Positions 7,461 through 14,556 of a DNA stretch of 16,781 bases are shown here, piece by piece. Made by a program: the position numbers and the translations under genes. Numbering within the stretch: position 1 is the stretch's first letter; every line of letters begins with the position of its first letter. The notes under the pieces were generated by a model. That model did no database searches and was not told the DNA's origin. It saw nothing but the letters and a program-made list of their open reading frames with translations. Source of the DNA: a bacterium (GTDB taxonomy: Bacteria; UBP7; UBA6624); the NCBI GenBank assembly GCA_014384545.1, contig JACNFQ010000028.1, forward strand, positions 1 through 16,781, written 5' to 3'.

Positions 7461-7502
7461 GTGGAAGGGGAGGCACCTGGGTGGAAAACCAACCCCTTCC
7501 AC
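7461..7502 (-). other. Strong hairpin in the spacer upstream of the LysM gene
   Basis: A perfect 10-bp inverted repeat (GTGGAAGGGG at 7461-7470 and its complement at 7493-7502) encloses 22 bases, which hold a smaller CACC/GGTG repeat. No run of T follows on either strand, so it does not look like an intrinsic terminator. It lies in the 177-bp gap (7392-7568) between the M29 aminopeptidase stop and the LysM start, the longest stretch without a gene in the window. The rest of the gap shows no convincing coding or RNA gene. It may be a leader structure of the LysM transcript. Confidence 0.5.
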
Positions 7503-7506
7503 AAAG

Positions 7507-7512
7507 AGTATA
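7507..7512 (-). promoter_or_regulatory. Possible -10 box TATACT before the hairpin leader
   Basis: TATACT on the minus strand ends four bases before the hairpin. A transcript from it would begin at the foot of the hairpin and have a leader of about 110 nt before the LysM GTG. No -35 box is recognisable. Confidence 0.3.
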
Positions 7513-7568
7513 GCTGAACTTGAGGTCGATTAGGGGTCTTGGTGAAGGCTTTGATGAGGATTTGCCCC

Positions 7569-8708
7569 CTATCGTGAAGGTTGGGAGGGCATCCCGGGTA
7601 AATTGAGGTTGGGAATCGTAAAGAGTCCATTCTCGTGAATCGTCTCTCCATCTAGGAGGATGCGACCTCCCTGTCGCATGTCCAGAACCATATCCCAATG
7701 GAGGGCACTTAGGTTTCTTGAACCTGTTTGAGGATAGCCCCTACCCAAAGCCAAATGAATCGTCCCTCCGATTTTCTCGTCAAAGAGAATGTTCTTGGTG
7801 TGCCGTTGGATCGCATAATTCGTTCCAATGGCGACCTCCCCTACTGTCCGAGCGCCCTCATCCAAATCAAGGAGGGCAAGGAGATGTTCTTCGCCCTTGG
7901 CGGCTTGGGCATCCACCACAACTCCAGAAGAGAACTTGAGTCGAATGTCCTCAACCAAGACTCCTTGGTACAGTGTAGGAAATCGATAACGAATCTCCCC
8001 TTCTACAGACTCTTCAATAGGAGCAGAAAAGACCTCTCCATCAGGGAAGTTCAGCGTACCTGAACAGGGTATCCATGTCCGTCCTAATACCGACATCTTG
8101 AGGTCTGTATCAGGAGCAAGAAAGTGGATTTCCTTACCCTTGTTCAAGACTTGAGCCAACTGTTCCTGAGCCCGTCCAAACTGACGCCAAAAGAGGACAG
8201 GATCTTCTTCGTCCAAATGTCCTGCCTTGGTGATGAACTCCTCAAACTCGGGCAAGGACATCCCTGCTTCTTTGGCTTGAGCTTCGGTAGGAAACAACGT
8301 ACCAACCCAAGTAAACTCACCCTTATTGGTGCGATCAAAGGTAATCTCCATAAGAGGTTCGCTCGCTTTACGCAGGAGGGCGACCTTGTCGGAGGGCAAT
8401 CCCGCTAGGAGTCGGGGGTTTCCCGAGGATCCAATGGAGATACGGGCATCAATCTCCTTCGCTTCTTCCCTATCAGTAGGCCATTGATACCCAATCTGCT
8501 CATCCGAGCCTTCTCCAATGAGGAGGGGCGTCAGGGCTTCCATCCCAAGTTTCATGTGGGGGAATCCACCCGCCTTGAGGACTTCTCGGTAGACTTCCTT
8601 GAGGAGTGGCTCGCCAAGGGGATTTCCTCGAATCTCTACTTTCCATCCCGGTTGAACTCCTACTGAGTAATGGACCAACAAACGAGCCCACCGACGAATG
8701 ATACTCAT
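7569..8708 (-). CDS. M29-family (AmpS/AmpT-like) metal-dependent aminopeptidase
   Basis: This 379-residue protein matches the M29 aminopeptidase family along its length. Family signatures include NFPDGEVFSAP (220-230), VGEVAIGTN (289-297), a GGTIHLALGRGYP stretch (314-326) and ALHWDM (335-340). By position and spacing the dinuclear metal ligands should be Glu225, Glu291, His318, Tyr325, His337 and Asp339, all present. Such enzymes remove N-terminal residues from peptides in the cytoplasm, with cobalt, zinc or magnesium in the best-studied members. There is no signal peptide. The length is slightly below the usual 400-410, mainly through a short loop between Tyr325 and His337. The ATG lies in a 4-bp ATGA overlap with the preceding small membrane protein, so the two should be co-translated. 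The LysM gene follows after 177 bp. Confidence 0.93.
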   Translation of the reverse strand: MSIIRRWARLLVHYSVGVQPGWKVEIRGNPLGEPLLKEVYREVLKAGGFPHMKLGMEALTPLLIGEGSDEQIGYQWPTDREEAKEIDARISIGSSGNPRLLAGLPSDKVALLRKASEPLMEITFDRTNKGEFTWVGTLFPTEAQAKEAGMSLPEFEEFITKAGHLDEEDPVLFWRQFGRAQEQLAQVLNKGKEIHFLAPDTDLKMSVLGRTWIPCSGTLNFPDGEVFSAPIEESVEGEIRYRFPTLYQGVLVEDIRLKFSSGVVVDAQAAKGEEHLLALLDLDEGARTVGEVAIGTNYAIQRHTKNILFDEKIGGTIHLALGRGYPQTGSRNLSALHWDMVLDMRQGGRILLDGETIHENGLFTIPNLNLPGMPSQPSR

Positions 8709-9244
8709 TCTCTTCCCCCGGATGTAATATGTCTCTCTCGGCTCTCTTCACGCATGGCATCTATGCGGCGTCCTACTCTCTTTAGCGACTTGATGAGTTG
8801 CCCCATCCCCATCGTCACAATGCCTGTACTTGCGAGGATTGTGCCCACCAAGTGGCTCGTTCTTTCCCCTTCAGGTGACGTAAAAGCAATGATGATACCC
8901 CCCAGTATCAATGCCCCCCCCACCCCAGCCATTACGGCACCAGAAATCCCCATCTCCTCCCCCCGAATGGATGCGACCATCTTATGAAAACCCTCTCTCA
9001 AGGCGGGTTCGCTGGGATAGGAGAACTCACTGAGGAGAAAGCGCTTTGGCTTCTGTTTTACCCAAGCTATCAACTCCATTTCGGAGGAGGCAAGGTCCTT
9101 CTTGTCTTGGGGAGACAGATGGGCAAAGGTAAGGATAGATAGTCGGAAATGAGCGGGACTCCCCGTTCGGTCCAATTGGATCGTCCCTAAGGCGATGCGT
9201 TGACCGGGGAGAAGGGTCTCAAGAATCGTTCTGGTGATCGCCAA
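8705..9244 (-). CDS. Small two-TM protein of unknown function
   Basis: I do not recognise this 179-residue protein. A soluble N-terminal part of about 100 residues is followed by two hydrophobic helices (about 102-122 and 131-150) and a strongly basic amphipathic tail (KSLKRVGRR onward). Both ends should be cytoplasmic, given the basic C-terminus. It resembles the product of the divergent neighbour at 9279. Both have a V-x3-P-x2-FLL-x-E segment (here 62-73), then two TM helices, then a short basic helix, suggesting ancient duplication. The TTG start has TAGAAT six bases upstream and no ribosome site. It overlaps the aminopeptidase gene by 4 bp, so a link to peptide turnover or membrane quality control is possible but unproven. 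Confidence 0.75.
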   Translation of the reverse strand: MAITRTILETLLPGQRIALGTIQLDRTGSPAHFRLSILTFAHLSPQDKKDLASSEMELIAWVKQKPKRFLLSEFSYPSEPALREGFHKMVASIRGEEMGISGAVMAGVGGALILGGIIIAFTSPEGERTSHLVGTILASTGIVTMGMGQLIKSLKRVGRRIDAMREESRERHITSGGRE

Positions 9245-9250
9245 GAATCT

Positions 9251-9256
9251 ATTCTA
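9251..9256 (-). promoter_or_regulatory. TAGAAT -10-like box for the 179-residue membrane protein
   Basis: TAGAAT is followed by six bases and the TTG start on the minus strand. There is no -35 box and no ribosome site. It lies in the 34-bp gap between two divergent genes and supports this unusual TTG as the real start. Confidence 0.45.
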
Positions 9257-9266
9257 CGGGGATGAT

Positions 9267-9272
9267 TAGGAT
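9267..9272 (+). promoter_or_regulatory. TAGGAT -10-like box for the 161-residue membrane protein
   Basis: TAGGAT is followed by six bases (AGAGGT) and the ATG at 9279. It favours this ATG over the one two codons later. AGGA within the box could serve as a ribosome site instead. Confidence 0.4.
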
Positions 9273-9278
9273 AGAGGT

Positions 9279-9764
9279 ATGGAAATGGAGACTTCTGAAG
9301 TGATTCTAAGGAGGCACTTGGCGGATGGGCGCTTTGCGGTTGCCCAATGTCGTGAAGGTGGGTGGTTGGTACAGATCTTTGATCCCCTCATCACAGAACC
9401 TGCAGACCGGGCAAAGATTCAAGAAGAGGGGATTGCTCATCTGGATTATGTCCTGAAACATCCTGAAGTCTTTCTCTTGGAGGAGATTCCCTGCAAGAGT
9501 CCCGCAGGGGCAAGGAATACATTGGCAAAACTCTCCTCAGATTCAATCCAAGACTCTGAGCCTATGAGTGATGTGGTGTTCCTATGGGTCGGTGCTCTTT
9601 TTGTCGTGGGGGGGCTGGTAACGACCGTTCTCCTCATTCTGGACGAGAGTGCCGAAAGCAAGGCTCTTGGATTGGTGCCGTTCGTCATTGGCATTGCTTT
9701 CATCGGTATCTCCCAGATGCTCTCATTGCTCAAAGCGTTGCTTGATAAACTGGGTCGCAAGTAG
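9279..9764 (+). CDS. Small two-TM protein, divergent paralogue of its neighbour
   Basis: This 161-residue protein is not a family I can name. Residues 1-95 are soluble and include VLKHPEVFLLEEI (58-70), which aligns with VKQKPKRFLLSEF in the protein encoded on the other strand at 8705-9244. Two hydrophobic helices follow (about 98-121 and 129-149), then a short Lys/Leu tail ending in LGRK. The matching length, helix positions and tail argue for common ancestry. The two genes diverge from a 34-bp gap, so they may share control. The gene downstream starts on the last base of this stop codon. No catalytic motif is visible. The topology suggests both termini are cytoplasmic. Confidence 0.75.
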   Translation: MEMETSEVILRRHLADGRFAVAQCREGGWLVQIFDPLITEPADRAKIQEEGIAHLDYVLKHPEVFLLEEIPCKSPAGARNTLAKLSSDSIQDSEPMSDVVFLWVGALFVVGGLVTTVLLILDESAESKALGLVPFVIGIAFIGISQMLSLLKALLDKLGRK

Positions 9765-10222
9765 TGGCGCTTCTTGACCGACTCCGAAGGGGTTCGGGGT
9801 TCATTCCTGAAGTCGTTGACGAGGGTATACTGTTGATTCAGCCTGATGGGGCTAGGCTCGTTCTTAGCGAAGAGGTTACCTACAAGGAGAAGAGACATGG
9901 TCCCAACCATAGAGGCGGGGTCTTGTCACCGTTGGGGTTACACCTACTAGATCAGTGGGTTCTCTTCCCTCCAGGGAAGGTGGGGCTAACTGGTTGGGCA
10001 ACTGTACCCCAGGGGCTACCGCTTCTCGTTTCTACTAGAGACTTGTATATCTTGAACAATGATCTAGAGATTGCAGAGAGAACTCTCCCCCCAAATAGAG
10101 ACAGAATGGAGGGTATTCTCCTATTTGCAGCCTCAATCATATCTGGTGCAAGAGAGGCTGGATTGGAGGAGCTAACTGGGTTGTGGAAGGGCGGGCAACC
10201 TTCCTTCAAGCTAAAACTCTAG
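9764..10222 (+). CDS. Unrecognised 152-residue protein
   Basis: I do not recognise a family. The start is GTG, overlapping the preceding TAG stop by one base (TAGTG), so it is almost certainly co-translated with the small membrane protein. The protein is soluble by sequence, with no signal peptide or TM helix. It has several short hydrophobic strands such as EGILLIQ, ARLVLSE, DQWVLFP and DLYILNN, suggesting a mainly beta fold for the first 110 residues, then one helix (GILLFAASIISGAREAG). It ends in KLKL. It converges on endonuclease III with a single base between the two stops. It is kept as a real gene for its coupling, its codon pattern and the lack of a better frame. Confidence 0.65.
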   Translation: MALLDRLRRGSGFIPEVVDEGILLIQPDGARLVLSEEVTYKEKRHGPNHRGGVLSPLGLHLLDQWVLFPPGKVGLTGWATVPQGLPLLVSTRDLYILNNDLEIAERTLPPNRDRMEGILLFAASIISGAREAGLEELTGLWKGGQPSFKLKL

Positions 10223-10223
10223 A

Positions 10224-10868
10224 TTATTTGATTCCCTTCGCCTTCCCTTGGGAAGGGCAAAGAGTGGACAGGGGGCAAGAACCACAGTCTGGTTTCTTTG
10301 CATCGCAGGGTCCTCTTCCCAATTGGATCGCTCTTCCTCCATAAGGAATCCACGCATCCTTGGGGAGTAACGCCATAAGATCCTTTTCCACGATTATTGG
10401 GTTCTTTGATTGGGACAAAAGGAGGCGCCTGCTGACCCTGCCTATATGGGTATCCACCACCACACCACTCACGATTCCTTCTTCGCCTAGGACGACGTTC
10501 GCGGTCTTCCGCCCTACCCCCGGTAGAAGAATGAGGTCTTCCATCCTTCGGGGCACTTCCCCACCAAAGTCAGATACGAGCCTTCTGGCTAGACCTCGTA
10601 TCGCCACACTTTTCTGCCGAAAATACCCTGTGCTCCTTATCAGGTCTTCCACATCCTTTTGTCTCGCTCCTGCCAGAGCAATGGCGTCGGGATAGAGTCC
10701 AAATAGCGTAGGGGTGACTCTGTTGACTTGTCTATCTGTTGTCTGGGCTGATAGAACGACCGAGACCAAGAGTTGGAATCGGTTCTCATGGATCAAAGCT
10801 GTCTCATATTGGGGATATGCGGTTGCCAAGAGAGAGAGAATCGTTGGAATGGGCGGGGAATGAGCCAC
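10224..10868 (-). CDS. nth: Endonuclease III
   Basis: This is a DNA glycosylase and AP lyase that starts base-excision repair of oxidised pyrimidines. With the GTG start at 10868 the protein has 214 residues, close to the family norm. The helix-hairpin-helix LPGVGRKTANVVL (115-127) carries the catalytic Lys at 121. The VDTH motif carries the catalytic Asp at 139. A four-Cys iron-sulphur loop with spacing C-x6-C-x2-C-x5-C is at 188-204. A TTG one codon earlier (10871) could also serve, but TAGAAT lies exactly six bases before the GTG, which fits the placement at other unit starts. It diverges from the GHMP kinase gene with 22 bp between the two starts. Confidence 0.96.
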   Translation of the reverse strand: MAHSPPIPTILSLLATAYPQYETALIHENRFQLLVSVVLSAQTTDRQVNRVTPTLFGLYPDAIALAGARQKDVEDLIRSTGYFRQKSVAIRGLARRLVSDFGGEVPRRMEDLILLPGVGRKTANVVLGEEGIVSGVVVDTHIGRVSRRLLLSQSKNPIIVEKDLMALLPKDAWIPYGGRAIQLGRGPCDAKKPDCGSCPLSTLCPSQGKAKGIK

Positions 10869-10874
10869 CAATTC

Positions 10875-10880
10875 ATTCTA
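10875..10880 (-). promoter_or_regulatory. TAGAAT -10-like box for nth
   Basis: TAGAAT is followed by six bases and GTG on the minus strand. It shares two bases with the opposing TACAAT box at 10879-10884, so the two promoters would compete for polymerase. Confidence 0.45.
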
Positions 10881-10884
10881 CAAT
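10879..10884 (+). promoter_or_regulatory. TACAAT -10-like box for the GHMP kinase
   Basis: TACAAT is followed by six bases (GGGGGT) and the ATG at 10891. It cannot be mistaken for a ribosome site, which makes it good support for a leaderless start. No -35 box is seen. Confidence 0.45.
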
Positions 10885-10890
10885 GGGGGT

Positions 10891-11862
10891 ATGTCATCAA
10901 CGACTGTTCTTGCTCCTACCCGCATCGATTTGGCAGGGGGCACTTTAGATATATGGCCCTTGACTTTATTGGTCAAGAATCCTTCTACTTTGAATGTCGC
11001 CATTTCTCTGGAAGCGGAGGTCCAAGTCACACCTGCGAAGAGCTGGGAGGTCGTTGCCGAAGATATAGATGTTTCGGTAGCTTTTCAAGGATTGGATGAC
11101 CCCGTACTAGACAGACTTCCCCTTATAAGGGAGGTACTTCATTCGACCCCCCTCAAGGAACCCCTCCACATCCGGACCCACTCGGCTGTTCCTCTTGGAT
11201 CAGGGTTAGGAGGTTCGTCCACCTTGGTGGTCGCCTTGCTCAAAGCGCTTGATCCCGCCCGAAAGGGATGGGGGTTGGTGAAAGAAGCAAGGAATATTGA
11301 GGGGGGGATGCTCCGTTTGCCTCCTGGATTTCAGGATGCGGGAGCGGCGGTTTTTGGGGGTATCTCCCATTTCTGTTGGAGTATGAAGGGCTGGGAGAGA
11401 GTGAGTAGGGAACTTTCTTCTTGGCTTTCTGAAAGGATGACCTTGGTTTTTTCTGGTGCGACTCGCTTTTCAGGTACGACAAACTGGGATGTCTTCAAAG
11501 CTGGGTTTGACGGAGACAAGGGCGTTTTGGGCTCTTTGGAGCGGATTGCAATTTCCTCGTATGAAGCGTTTGAAGCTCTGATCAACGAAGATGTGGAGAG
11601 GTTGGCTGAATCCCTTGCCCAAGAGATGAATGCGCGTATCCACTTGAACTCTGATATCTTGAGTCCTGTTATGGAAGAGCAGATTGAAGCGAGTTTGGGG
11701 GCTGGGGCACTCGTAGGGAAAGTATGTGGTGCGGGTGGTGGAGGCTGCTTCCTCTTACTCCATCCCCCTGCAAGAAGAGAGGCCATTGCACAGACCGTTG
11801 AAGAAAAGGGAGGCACAGTTCTTGCTGCAACACCTCAAAGCAAGGGCGTTCGTACCATTTGA
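10891..11862 (+). CDS. GHMP-family sugar kinase
   Basis: This 323-residue protein has the three GHMP kinase motifs. They are an N-terminal substrate loop APTRIDLAGGTLDI (8-21), the ATP-binding PLGSGLGGSS (101-110), and a C-terminal CGAGGGGCF (279-287). The family phosphorylates small molecules with ATP. The AGGTLD loop is closest in style to the galactokinase, fucokinase and heptose-7-phosphate kinase (HddA-like) branch rather than to homoserine or mevalonate kinases. The exact sugar cannot be told. A HAD phosphatase gene overlaps its end by 4 bp. Kinase plus phosphatase pairs occur in ADP/GDP-heptose synthesis, but the isomerase and nucleotidyltransferase are not in the window. It is cytoplasmic. 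Confidence 0.85.
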   Translation: MSSTTVLAPTRIDLAGGTLDIWPLTLLVKNPSTLNVAISLEAEVQVTPAKSWEVVAEDIDVSVAFQGLDDPVLDRLPLIREVLHSTPLKEPLHIRTHSAVPLGSGLGGSSTLVVALLKALDPARKGWGLVKEARNIEGGMLRLPPGFQDAGAAVFGGISHFCWSMKGWERVSRELSSWLSERMTLVFSGATRFSGTTNWDVFKAGFDGDKGVLGSLERIAISSYEAFEALINEDVERLAESLAQEMNARIHLNSDILSPVMEEQIEASLGAGALVGKVCGAGGGGCFLLLHPPARREAIAQTVEEKGGTVLAATPQSKGVRTI

Positions 11863-12533
11863 ACAGCGGGATCATCTTTGACTTGGACGATACCCTTTGT
11901 GATACAAGGGGACAGTTGGTGATGGTTGCTCATAGAGAGGCGTCCGAGGCGATGAGAAAGGCGGGGTTGCACTTCTCGGTAGATGAGATTCTAGACAAGC
12001 GACTTTTCCACTGGAAAGAGAATCCCCGAGGTGATATTGACCTCTTGACGAGTGAATCTTTGGGGGGTGGAAGGGGTGAGGCAGAAGCAGGAAGGAAAGC
12101 CTACTTGGAGAGACCTGTGGGAGCGTTAGACCCCTTACCCGGAGCGATTCCGTTGTTACACGCTCTATCGTCTTGGAAAAGAGCGTTGGTAACGAGAGGT
12201 TCGCCCATAACACAAGGAGAAAAAATCAAGCTATTGGGGTTTGGTTCGTTCTTCGACTCGATCCATATTGTCCCTTCCCATCTCTCTAAGAAGGGCACCT
12301 ACCAAGAGGTGGTTGAGGAGTGGGGATTGCCTCTTTCTCGAGTCGTGGTGGTCGGGGACCGTCCCGATAAAGATATTGAACCAGCAAGACGATTGGGTTT
12401 AAGGACGATTCGGTTTCTCAACGGAGAGTTTAGAGAGGTCGCTCCCTCAAGAAAATCTGAGCGAGCGGACGCCGAAGTAGAGAGACTTGAGGAGATTCTC
12501 CCCTTGCTGAAAGAGTGGCTTCTTACTGATTGA
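11859..12533 (+). CDS. HAD-superfamily phosphatase
   Basis: This 224-residue protein has all four HAD motifs: DLDDT at 8-12 (nucleophile Asp8, acid/base Asp10), Thr112 in LVTRGS, Lys144/Lys145, and GDRPDKD at 166-172. An alpha-helical cap (about 15-85) sits between motifs I and II, as in the beta-phosphoglucomutase/YjjG-like subgroup. Asp10 favours phosphatase or phosphomutase activity. The start is TTG in a TTGA overlap with the kinase stop. No upstream start is possible without running into the kinase, and a later start would lose the nucleophile. It may act on the product or a related intermediate of the kinase. Its 3' end overlaps the 3' end of the convergent lipoprotein gene by 11 bp. 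Confidence 0.87.
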   Translation: MNSGIIFDLDDTLCDTRGQLVMVAHREASEAMRKAGLHFSVDEILDKRLFHWKENPRGDIDLLTSESLGGGRGEAEAGRKAYLERPVGALDPLPGAIPLLHALSSWKRALVTRGSPITQGEKIKLLGFGSFFDSIHIVPSHLSKKGTYQEVVEEWGLPLSRVVVVGDRPDKDIEPARRLGLRTIRFLNGEFREVAPSRKSERADAEVERLEEILPLLKEWLLTD

Positions 12534-13830
12534 CAACGGCTTCGGGGTCGATAGAGGACAGAGTCCCCCATATGGAGGGGTGTAGCCAACCCCCCACCAA
12601 GGTCTTATAGGTTTCGTACGGGATATAGAGGGTTCGGGAGCGTTGCCCAGATTTGCTGGTAAGAATCGCTTGGACTCGGTTCGCTTCCTCAAGGTTGAGC
12701 TCCTCATAGGGAAAGTGGAATTCGTAACCACCCTTTCCTGAAACCAAGTAGATATCTCCTTCGTAGTTTAGGAGCAACTCTGCCTGGCGTGCTCCATCCA
12801 ATGAAGTGACAGAGACCTCATTGAGGTACCGAAGCCATTCTTCTCCTTCTCCGCGACGGTATCCATAGTGGAAGTCAAGTCGGATATCTCCTGATAAGGG
12901 AATCCAAGCAGGACCTTCAGGGACAAAAGTGGTCAAGCTGTCAGTCCCCAAATCACCACAGACCAAGGTGGTGGGAGGGGAGCCTTCTGATTGAACAACG
13001 ACCGTAGGTCCTTGCCTTTCGATCGTGGCAACCTGATTGTCCTCGCTATCTAAGAACTCCCCGGTTCTCTCTTCCGAAGAGACGGGCCATGTGATCGACC
13101 CGATTCTCGCCAAGCCTCCTCCATCAAGAGGTCGTCCCTGAACCAAGAATATCTGGTGAGGCGCGTCTACTTCGTCTTCGTGCACCCTATAAAGCACCAG
13201 GGGTTGTTCGTCTCCTAAAGCAGCCACAATCTCCTTTCCTCTTTCGTTAGAGAGCGTATTCAGGCAGGGCTCCCATGAAAGAAAGTAACGGTGATAATCG
13301 ACTTCTGGCTCGTTTGTAGCTCCTAGGATATCATCGGTGGGGGAGCCCAAAATAGCGTCCGTTGGTGAGAGGTTTTCCGGCATTCCACAATCTGCTCTAC
13401 ACGACGCTTCAATCATTTCGTAGGGCACTGATTCCATTCCATGATCTTCTAGACACCGTTCAAGACAGGACTCGGAGTCGTCCGGTTCCGGTAGGGGAGC
13501 GCACGGGTTTGCTGGGGAACAGGGGTTGGAAGGGGCACAAGGATTGGCTGGACTGCAAGGGTTTGCTGGGGCGCAGGGGTTGGAAGGGGCACAAGGATTG
13601 GCTGGACTGCAAGGGTTTGCTGGGGCGCAGGGGTTGGAAGGGGCACAAGGATTGGCTGGACTGCAAGGGTTTGCTGGGGCGCAGGGGTTGGTTGGGCTAC
13701 ACGGATTCTCCAGATCTTCGGACTCATGCTCTGGGGTGGGGGTGGAGGATGTTGAATCAGATTGGGACTCCTTCGGGGTACACGAAGCAAACAGAATAAG
13801 AATAATAGGGATAAGGCGAAAGAAGTTCAT
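12523..13830 (-). CDS. Lipoprotein with twelve Asn-Pro-Cys hexapeptide repeats
   Basis: This 435-residue precursor begins with a hydrophobic signal and the lipobox FASC (Cys17). A polar Ser/Thr/Glu linker follows. Twelve consecutive six-residue units of the form NPC[SA]P[ATS] occupy residues 42-113. After them come four more Cys in a [12 protein letters not shown] and SCRADCG region (about 122-151) and a short internal duplication (SPTDAILG then SPTDDILG). The remaining 260 residues are probably a beta-rich domain that I cannot name. The regularly spaced Cys could be disulphide-linked or bind metal outside the cytoplasm. Similar repeats occur in envelope lipoproteins of some Myxococcota-like bacteria. 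The start has TAGAAT seven bases upstream. It converges on, and overlaps by 11 bp, the HAD gene. Confidence 0.87.
   Translation of the reverse strand: MNFFRLIPIILILFASCTPKESQSDSTSSTPTPEHESEDLENPCSPTNPCAPANPCSPANPCAPSNPCAPANPCSPANPCAPSNPCAPANPCSPANPCAPSNPCSPANPCAPLPEPDDSESCLERCLEDHGMESVPYEMIEASCRADCGMPENLSPTDAILGSPTDDILGATNEPEVDYHRYFLSWEPCLNTLSNERGKEIVAALGDEQPLVLYRVHEDEVDAPHQIFLVQGRPLDGGGLARIGSITWPVSSEERTGEFLDSEDNQVATIERQGPTVVVQSEGSPPTTLVCGDLGTDSLTTFVPEGPAWIPLSGDIRLDFHYGYRRGEGEEWLRYLNEVSVTSLDGARQAELLLNYEGDIYLVSGKGGYEFHFPYEELNLEEANRVQAILTSKSGQRSRTLYIPYETYKTLVGGWLHPSIWGTLSSIDPEAVVNQ
13492..13707 (-). repeat. Tandem repeat encoding NPC units, with a 54-bp perfect core
   Basis: Twelve 18-bp units encode the Asn-Pro-Cys hexapeptides. 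Inside them, 13520-13691 is exactly periodic at 54 bp for about 3.2 copies (three 18-bp units per period). Flanking units are diverged. Exact identity at third codon positions shows recent tandem duplication or active slippage, so copy number may vary between strains. Confidence 0.95.
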
Positions 13831-13837
13831 TAGGGGG

Positions 13838-13843
13838 ATTCTA
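13838..13843 (-). promoter_or_regulatory. TAGAAT -10-like box for the NPC lipoprotein
   Basis: TAGAAT is followed by seven bases and the ATG at 13830. No ribosome site is visible in those bases (CCCCCTA). It overlaps the start codon of the divergent deoxynucleoside kinase. Confidence 0.45.
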
Positions 13844-14556
13844 TGGGTGGGGATAACTCTAGAATCTCCCTAAGTGCAAAACTCATGAGAAAGGTCCCTT
13901 TTGTCGCTATTGCCGGAAACATCGGGTGTGGAAAAACGACACTCGCTAGGCTCCTCTCAAACAGGCTAGGTTGGTCCCATTACGAAGAACCCGTAGAGGA
14001 CAATCCCTTCTTACCACGGTTCTACGAAGAGGTCAGGAATGGGATTCGTCCTAGCGATGCTGCAGCGAAGGTCCAAAAGTACTTTCTCCTTTACAGAGCG
14101 ATGACTCACATGCGCATTTCAGCTCTAGGTAAACCTGTTATTCAAGATCGAACGATCTATGAAGATAGAGAGGTTTTCGCCCGAAATCTCTACGAAGTAG
14201 GCTTCCTTTCTGAAGAGGTTTATGAGGAGTATTCAGCCGTTTATGACTTCTCTATTAGAGACCTTCCTCTACCTACACTGATGGTATTCCTAGAAGCTCC
14301 TCTCCCCGTACTAAGAAAGAGAATATTGGCTCGGGGTCGCCCCTACGAGATCTCTATGGCTGACCCTGCAGAGCCCTACCTAGGACAACTCAAACGACTC
14401 TATGACCGTTGGATGGGAAACTGGAGCGATTCCGAACTCGTCCGAATTGATAGCGCGGAACGAAACTTTTTGGACCACGCCGACACACAAGCTCATATCG
14501 TCCAATTGATTGAAGATCGTCTTGGGAGCAGGCCACAAAGCCTATTTGACGCATGA
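13843..14556 (+). CDS. Deoxynucleoside kinase (dGK/dCK-like)
   Basis: This 237-residue protein belongs to the deoxynucleoside kinase family, which phosphorylates deoxyribonucleosides at the 5' position for nucleotide salvage. The P-loop GNIGCGKTT is at 25-33, a YEEP segment at 47-50 precedes the substrate site, the DRTIYED motif is at 102-108, and the lid RGRPYE is at 164-169. Which base it prefers cannot be read. The first ATG (13843) gives 14 extra residues. The second (13885, residue 15) lies just before the first beta strand and would also give a full enzyme. Neither has the -10 placement common here, though 13843 has a purine-rich AGGGGGA upstream. The Nif3-like gene overlaps its end by 4 bp (ATGA). 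Confidence 0.9.
   Translation: MGGDNSRISLSAKLMRKVPFVAIAGNIGCGKTTLARLLSNRLGWSHYEEPVEDNPFLPRFYEEVRNGIRPSDAAAKVQKYFLLYRAMTHMRISALGKPVIQDRTIYEDREVFARNLYEVGFLSEEVYEEYSAVYDFSIRDLPLPTLMVFLEAPLPVLRKRILARGRPYEISMADPAEPYLGQLKRLYDRWMGNWSDSELVRIDSAERNFLDHADTQAHIVQLIEDRLGSRPQSLFDA

Noticed and set aside
7171-7698. A 175-codon minus-strand frame spanning the M29-LysM spacer
   Set aside because: Its ends lie inside two well-supported genes in other frames and its middle covers the hairpin. Composition and lack of domains suggest it is a shadow.
10231-10262. Short hairpin CCTTCCC/GGGAAGG at the end of nth as a terminator
   Set aside because: It lies inside the nth coding sequence, has a two-base loop and no T run on either strand.
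13860-13865. TAGAAT as a promoter for a shorter deoxynucleoside kinase starting at 13885
   Set aside because: The box ends 19 nt before that ATG, which does not fit the 6-7 nt placement seen at the other units, so the start was left at 13843 with the alternative noted.
13362-13873. Plus-strand frames with repeats such as [12 protein letters not shown], resembling collagen-like proteins
   Set aside because: The repeats are the antisense reading of the NPC array. The minus-strand reading has a proper signal peptide, lipobox and full-length frame.
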